Source of the DNA: Lucinisca nassula
Lineage: Eukaryota > Mollusca > Bivalvia > Lucinida > Lucinidae
Assembly: GCA_963580285.1 (NCBI GenBank)
Contig: OY757016.1
Coordinates: forward strand, 42,547,124 to 42,611,123
Reading direction: 5' to 3'
Length of the DNA stretch: 64,000 nt
Of the stretch, positions 61,374 through 64,000 are shown in pieces. Numbering within the stretch: position 1 is the stretch's first letter; every line of letters starts with the position of its first letter. A program made the position numbers and the translations under genes. The notes beneath the pieces were generated by a model. It made no database searches. It saw nothing but the letters and a program-made list of their open reading frames with translations, and had not been told where the DNA came from.

Positions 61374-61756
61374 TACATAGAGGATCTTACATGAGTGTTC
61401 GTGTATAATTGAATTTATTAAACAAGTTGAGGAAAAGGGATAAAATAAGAGGCTTTGCCGAGCATTTTATCCCCTTTCCTCAACGAGTTTAATGAATTCA
61501 ATAATACACGAGCATGAATCAAGATATCAAGATTCTCTATTTATCACATGACATTAAAAACGTATTTTATTCGCGATTGTTTAATAAAAATATCAATGGT
61601 CCGACATTAGTAAACGCGATGTCGTTAAGGACATAGTGCATGTAACGTTACAGAGCGTATCTAGTTAATTTGCATATTTAATCCACTAGTGGATTAGGGA
61701 ATTTATTACATGACGTTATTACACTCTCAGACGCGACATCATATTATAAATAAGTT
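61374..61756 (-). mobile_element. MITE G (snapback) copy 4, inverted
   Basis: CATAGAGGATCTTACATGAG opens it, the snapback around TAAGAGGCTTTGCCGAGCATTTT follows, then ATCCACTAGTGGATTAGGG and TGACGTTATTACACTCTCAG, the inverse order of copies 1-3. Confidence 0.83.
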
Positions 61757-61876
61757 TATTTATTTTTTTTTTATTTGAGACGGGAAACCAATATTTCCAC
61801 CCTTGAAGCAAATTCATCCTTCGTGAGTTGACCCTTTTTGGGAGGGTCTCAAGTTTCAGGTATCCAAAGAAAATGT

Positions 61877-62130
61877 CATTACGAAAACACGCCTATACAA
61901 ATACATTTTAACCTTTATCGCCCAAAAAATGAAAAATTTAAGATGTAAAATTGTGATTGAGATTGTGGGGACTCGTTAGAACCGCCTCATCGAGGCGGTT
62001 CTAACGGGTACCCACAATCTATGTTTTAGAGCAGAAATAAGAAAACTAAGGTTTACCCCTGAAAACCTCAATTTTACTATATAAAGTGGGGTTTAAGGGG
62101 TCAAAATTATATAGGCGTGTTTTCGTAATG
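61877..62130. mobile_element. MITE H, best-preserved copy with 21-bp perfect TIRs
   Basis: CATTACGAAAACACGCCTAT (61877-) is exactly inverted at the right end (to 62130, ATAGGCGTGTTTTCGTAATG), 21 bp in all. The central hairpin at about 61965-62020 pairs CTCGTTAGAACCGCCTC with GAGGCGGTTCTAACGGG. TATATAAAGTGGGGTTTAAG lies to the right. Length 254 bp. It is a reference for the family; no ORF. Confidence 0.93.
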
Positions 62131-62284
62131 AAAAAATAATGTTGTCTGCCTTGTTGAAGTGGCAGCTCACGGGTGTAACCGTTGTCCTTAAATTAGATTT
62201 TCTTTTCTGTCATAACTGAAGAATAACAAATAGCCTTACGCGATAACATTTTGACAAGAGTTTATAAATCAAAGTTTGGGAAAA

Positions 62285-62316
62285 TTGAAAAAAAAAAAAA
62301 AAAAAAAAAAAAAAAG
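62285..62316 (+). repeat. Poly-A tract
   Basis: About 30 A residues. There is no recognisable SINE body upstream. Confidence 0.95.
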
Positions 62317-62574
62317 GACAAATAGCTCGTAGAATAACATTTCATGGTGAACAAGAAATAATTTTATTCAAGAAATAAATCATTAATTATTAATTGCTGC
62401 TTTATTGTCAGAATACAAATCGTTATGGACATAGAATAAAATTTACCTTTCATATGCACGATGGAAAATATGTTTGTTTTTCACATAATTTGAAGTGTTA
62501 TTTTTTCTACTTTCAAAGTCTAGTCTTTTTGGATCGATTGCTCATCTATCGACCCAAAGTTATTAATCGTCAAG

Positions 62575-62800
62575 ACACTTCCATCACGAAAACACGCCTA
62601 TATAATTTTGACCCACTCGAACCCCACTTTTATATAATAAAACTGGGGTTTGCAGGGATAAACATTATTTTATTATTTTTCTTATTTCTGCTCAAAAACA
62701 TAGAATGTGGGTACTCATAAGAACCGCCTCGTCGAGACAGATCAAACGAGTAGTCACAATCTATGTTTTGAGCAGAATATGAAAAATATGGGATTTATCG
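62575..62800. mobile_element. MITE H copy (inverted, right end missing)
   Basis: CATCACGAAAACACGCCTAT, CGAACCCCACTTTTATATAA, AACTGGGGTTTGCAGGGATA, then the hairpin arm GAATGTGGGTACTCATAAGAAC and its partner CGAGTAGTCACAATCTATG. The opposite TIR is not found. Confidence 0.75.
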
Positions 62801-63067
62801 GAAATTTTTCATTTTTGGTGGCAAATTTTTTATTATATTTGAATATACACTGTATGGTGGCTATTGGTCCACGTGACTATCACGGACCAATCAAATTAAC
62901 TGCACGCAAATAAGGCTAAATGTTTTGTGTACTGTTTAAACTACAGAGACAAATAGATTTTTCCGTCCAACAGCTTTGGAAAGGTCCAGTTGCAACATAT
63001 TGGCTATAATGTGAATGTCATTCTTTGTGAGTTTTGCGTGTTCATCGGGGTCTGATCAGGGTCTTCT

Positions 63068-63281
63068 TTAGACTTATAAAAGTCCTAGATGTTAATAGGT
63101 GTGCTCATGCATTCCATATTTTATATTATGCCACCATGCAAGGCTAGATTTTATTTTACCCTGACTCAAACATCTAGATGTGATGAGAGCTCAAGAGAGA
63201 GATTTGAGGAAGGGGTATATATTTTCATCTAAGGATTACTTTGTAAAAAAACTCACATCTCATCAGACTTTATAAGTCTAG
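63068..63281. mobile_element. MITE with AGACTTATAA ends
   Basis: AGACTTATAAAAGTC at the left and GACTTTATAAGTCT at the right are inverted. CATCTAGATGTGATGAG and CACATCTCATCAG are also inverted inside. It interrupts the ~430-bp unit after GGGTCTTC, and GGTCTTC resumes after it, a plausible short target duplication. Confidence 0.7.
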
Positions 63282-63399
63282 GTCTTCATGTGTGATATTG
63301 GTCCAAGGGACTATCACTGACCAATCATATTTAACTGCATGCAAATTACGCTAAATGTTTTGTGTACTGTTAAGGGGAATGGGTACGTACACCTTCAGA

Positions 63400-63600
63400 G
63401 GAGGCAACTGTTGCATTTTTTATCTCCCATGTCAATAGGGGTCAACTCATAAAGCTGAGGAGCAAATTCTTTCCTTTAAGAGTAGACCCCATTATCAGCG
63501 CGGAACAGGTCTTATAGAAAAGCGAACAGGAAGTTCCGAAAGTTGTCTCCCTTTGAAAATTGGCGGTATAATCTCTCAGGTGTTCCCATTCCCCTTAAAC
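63400..63600. repeat. Dispersed repeat Q, copy 2 (inverted)
   Basis: GAGGAGCAAATTCTTTCCTTTAAGAGTAGACCC (quoted only to show order: GAGCAAATTCTTTCCTTTAA), CGAACAGGAAGTTCCGAAAG and GTGTTCCCATTCCCCTTAAA match 6645-6880 in reverse. The hairpin of copy 1 is reduced to one arm here. Confidence 0.72.
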
Positions 63601-63909
63601 TATACAGACCAATACTTTATTCCACTCAATAGCTTTCGTGAGGTCAAGTTACAATATTGGCTGTAAGGTGATTGCCATTCGTTGTGAGCGGTTTTGCGTG
63701 TTCACCGGGGTCTGATCAAGGTCTTCATTTGTGCTATTCGTCCACGTGACTATCACTGACCATTCATGTTTAACTGCACGCAAGTTATGTTAAATGTTTT
63801 ATGAATTGTTAAATCATTTACTGACAAATAGCTTCTTACACACAATAGCCTCGGAGAGCTCCAGTTACAGCAAATAGTTCACTTTCCATACTTACTTTCC
63901 GTACTTTAA

Positions 63910-63951
63910 GCAAACAGTGAAGATCCCGATCAGACGTCGCGTTCCGCGACG
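63910..63951. repeat. CAGTGTAGA palindrome, left part
   Basis: GCAAACAGTGAAGATCCCGA, TCAGACGTCGCG and TTCCGCGACGTC are the left arm and core. The right arm is replaced by GACGTCACAATTAGG. Confidence 0.6.
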
Positions 63952-64000
63952 TCAACGAGACGTCACAATTAGGCTACGTCATGTGCCTACTTGGAAGTAC

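Larger units (their letters stand above)
62850..63870. repeat. ~430-bp units with insertions
   Basis: ATTGGTCCACGTGACTATCAC, ACTGCACGCAAATAAGGCTAAATG and TTTTGTGTACTGTT recur at 62860, 63298 and 63735 with variants. TTGGCTATAATGTGAATGTC, TTTTGCGTGTTCATCGGGGT and CTGATCAGGGTCTTC recur at 63000 and 63655. Two inserts lie between: a MITE (63068-63281) and repeat Q (63400-63600). Confidence 0.75.

Overview
The window looks like nuclear DNA from a mollusc, most likely a bivalve. The evidence is the repeat content: tandem-core elements ending in GACGGACAAACGGA-type tetranucleotide runs (pearl-like, Helitron-related), tRNA-headed SINEs with (CAAA)n tails, MITEs with long hairpins, and many simple repeats. 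There are no bacterial operons, rRNA or CRISPR arrays. I cannot fix the genus from sequence reading alone.

Coding content is sparse. Two loci are convincing and both lie on the minus strand. (1) At 17.2-18.5 kb there is an uninterrupted ALKBH4 ORF (Fe(II)/2-oxoglutarate dioxygenase), preceded 98 nt upstream by a 101-aa CARD-domain ORF on the same strand. (2) At 48.6-50.6 kb there is a two-exon SETMAR-like histone methyltransferase with pre-SET, SET and post-SET domains; its splice sites can be read directly and join in phase. A third, weaker candidate is a 45-codon first exon on the plus strand (58278-58412) ending in a perfect GTAAGT donor.

Almost everything else is mobile DNA, often nested. 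1-9.8 kb: pearl-like elements with 120-170-bp cores, MITEs and SINEs. 9.8-17.2 kb: SINE families A, C, D and E (several with clear target-site duplications), a 1.56-kb long-inverted-repeat element and three copies of a snapback MITE. 18.6-21 kb: a pogo-like MITE and a ~0.97-kb tandem duplication. 21.9-26.9 kb: a composite pearl-like element whose 14-copy core array is full of nuclear-receptor-type half-sites; a 5'-truncated LINE with a PHD-like zinc finger has inserted into it with a CAGTGT duplication. 27-32 kb: SINE A copies and a 2.25-kb inverted-repeat element. 32.5-33.7 kb: a 1.2-kb element with ~140-bp terminal repeats built from CGTCCGGTACCGGACG palindromes and a 9-bp duplication (MULE-like). 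36.5-45.4 kb: decayed LINE ends, a broken mariner, a hAT MITE, repeat B copies and CATA/poly-G tracts. 46.5-47.8 kb: another inverted-repeat element. 51-64 kb: SINEs nested in SINEs, ACGT-rich MITEs, large palindromes and 400-bp-scale repeats.

Family names used below are local to this report. SINE A has a GGCCCCCGCCCATCGGGGC head. SINE C has a tRNA-like head (GGCTCAGTCGGATGCGCG). SINE D and SINE E are two other tRNA-like heads. MITE H has a central hairpin around ATTGTGGGTACTCGTTAGAA. MITE G is the snapback family. MITE F has TTTGGTACAAA ends. Repeat B and repeat I are dispersed repeats of unknown class. The CAGTGTAGA palindrome is a ~67-bp hairpin present at about 15 sites. Copy numbers and boundaries were read by eye and should be taken as plus or minus a few bases unless a target-site duplication is stated.
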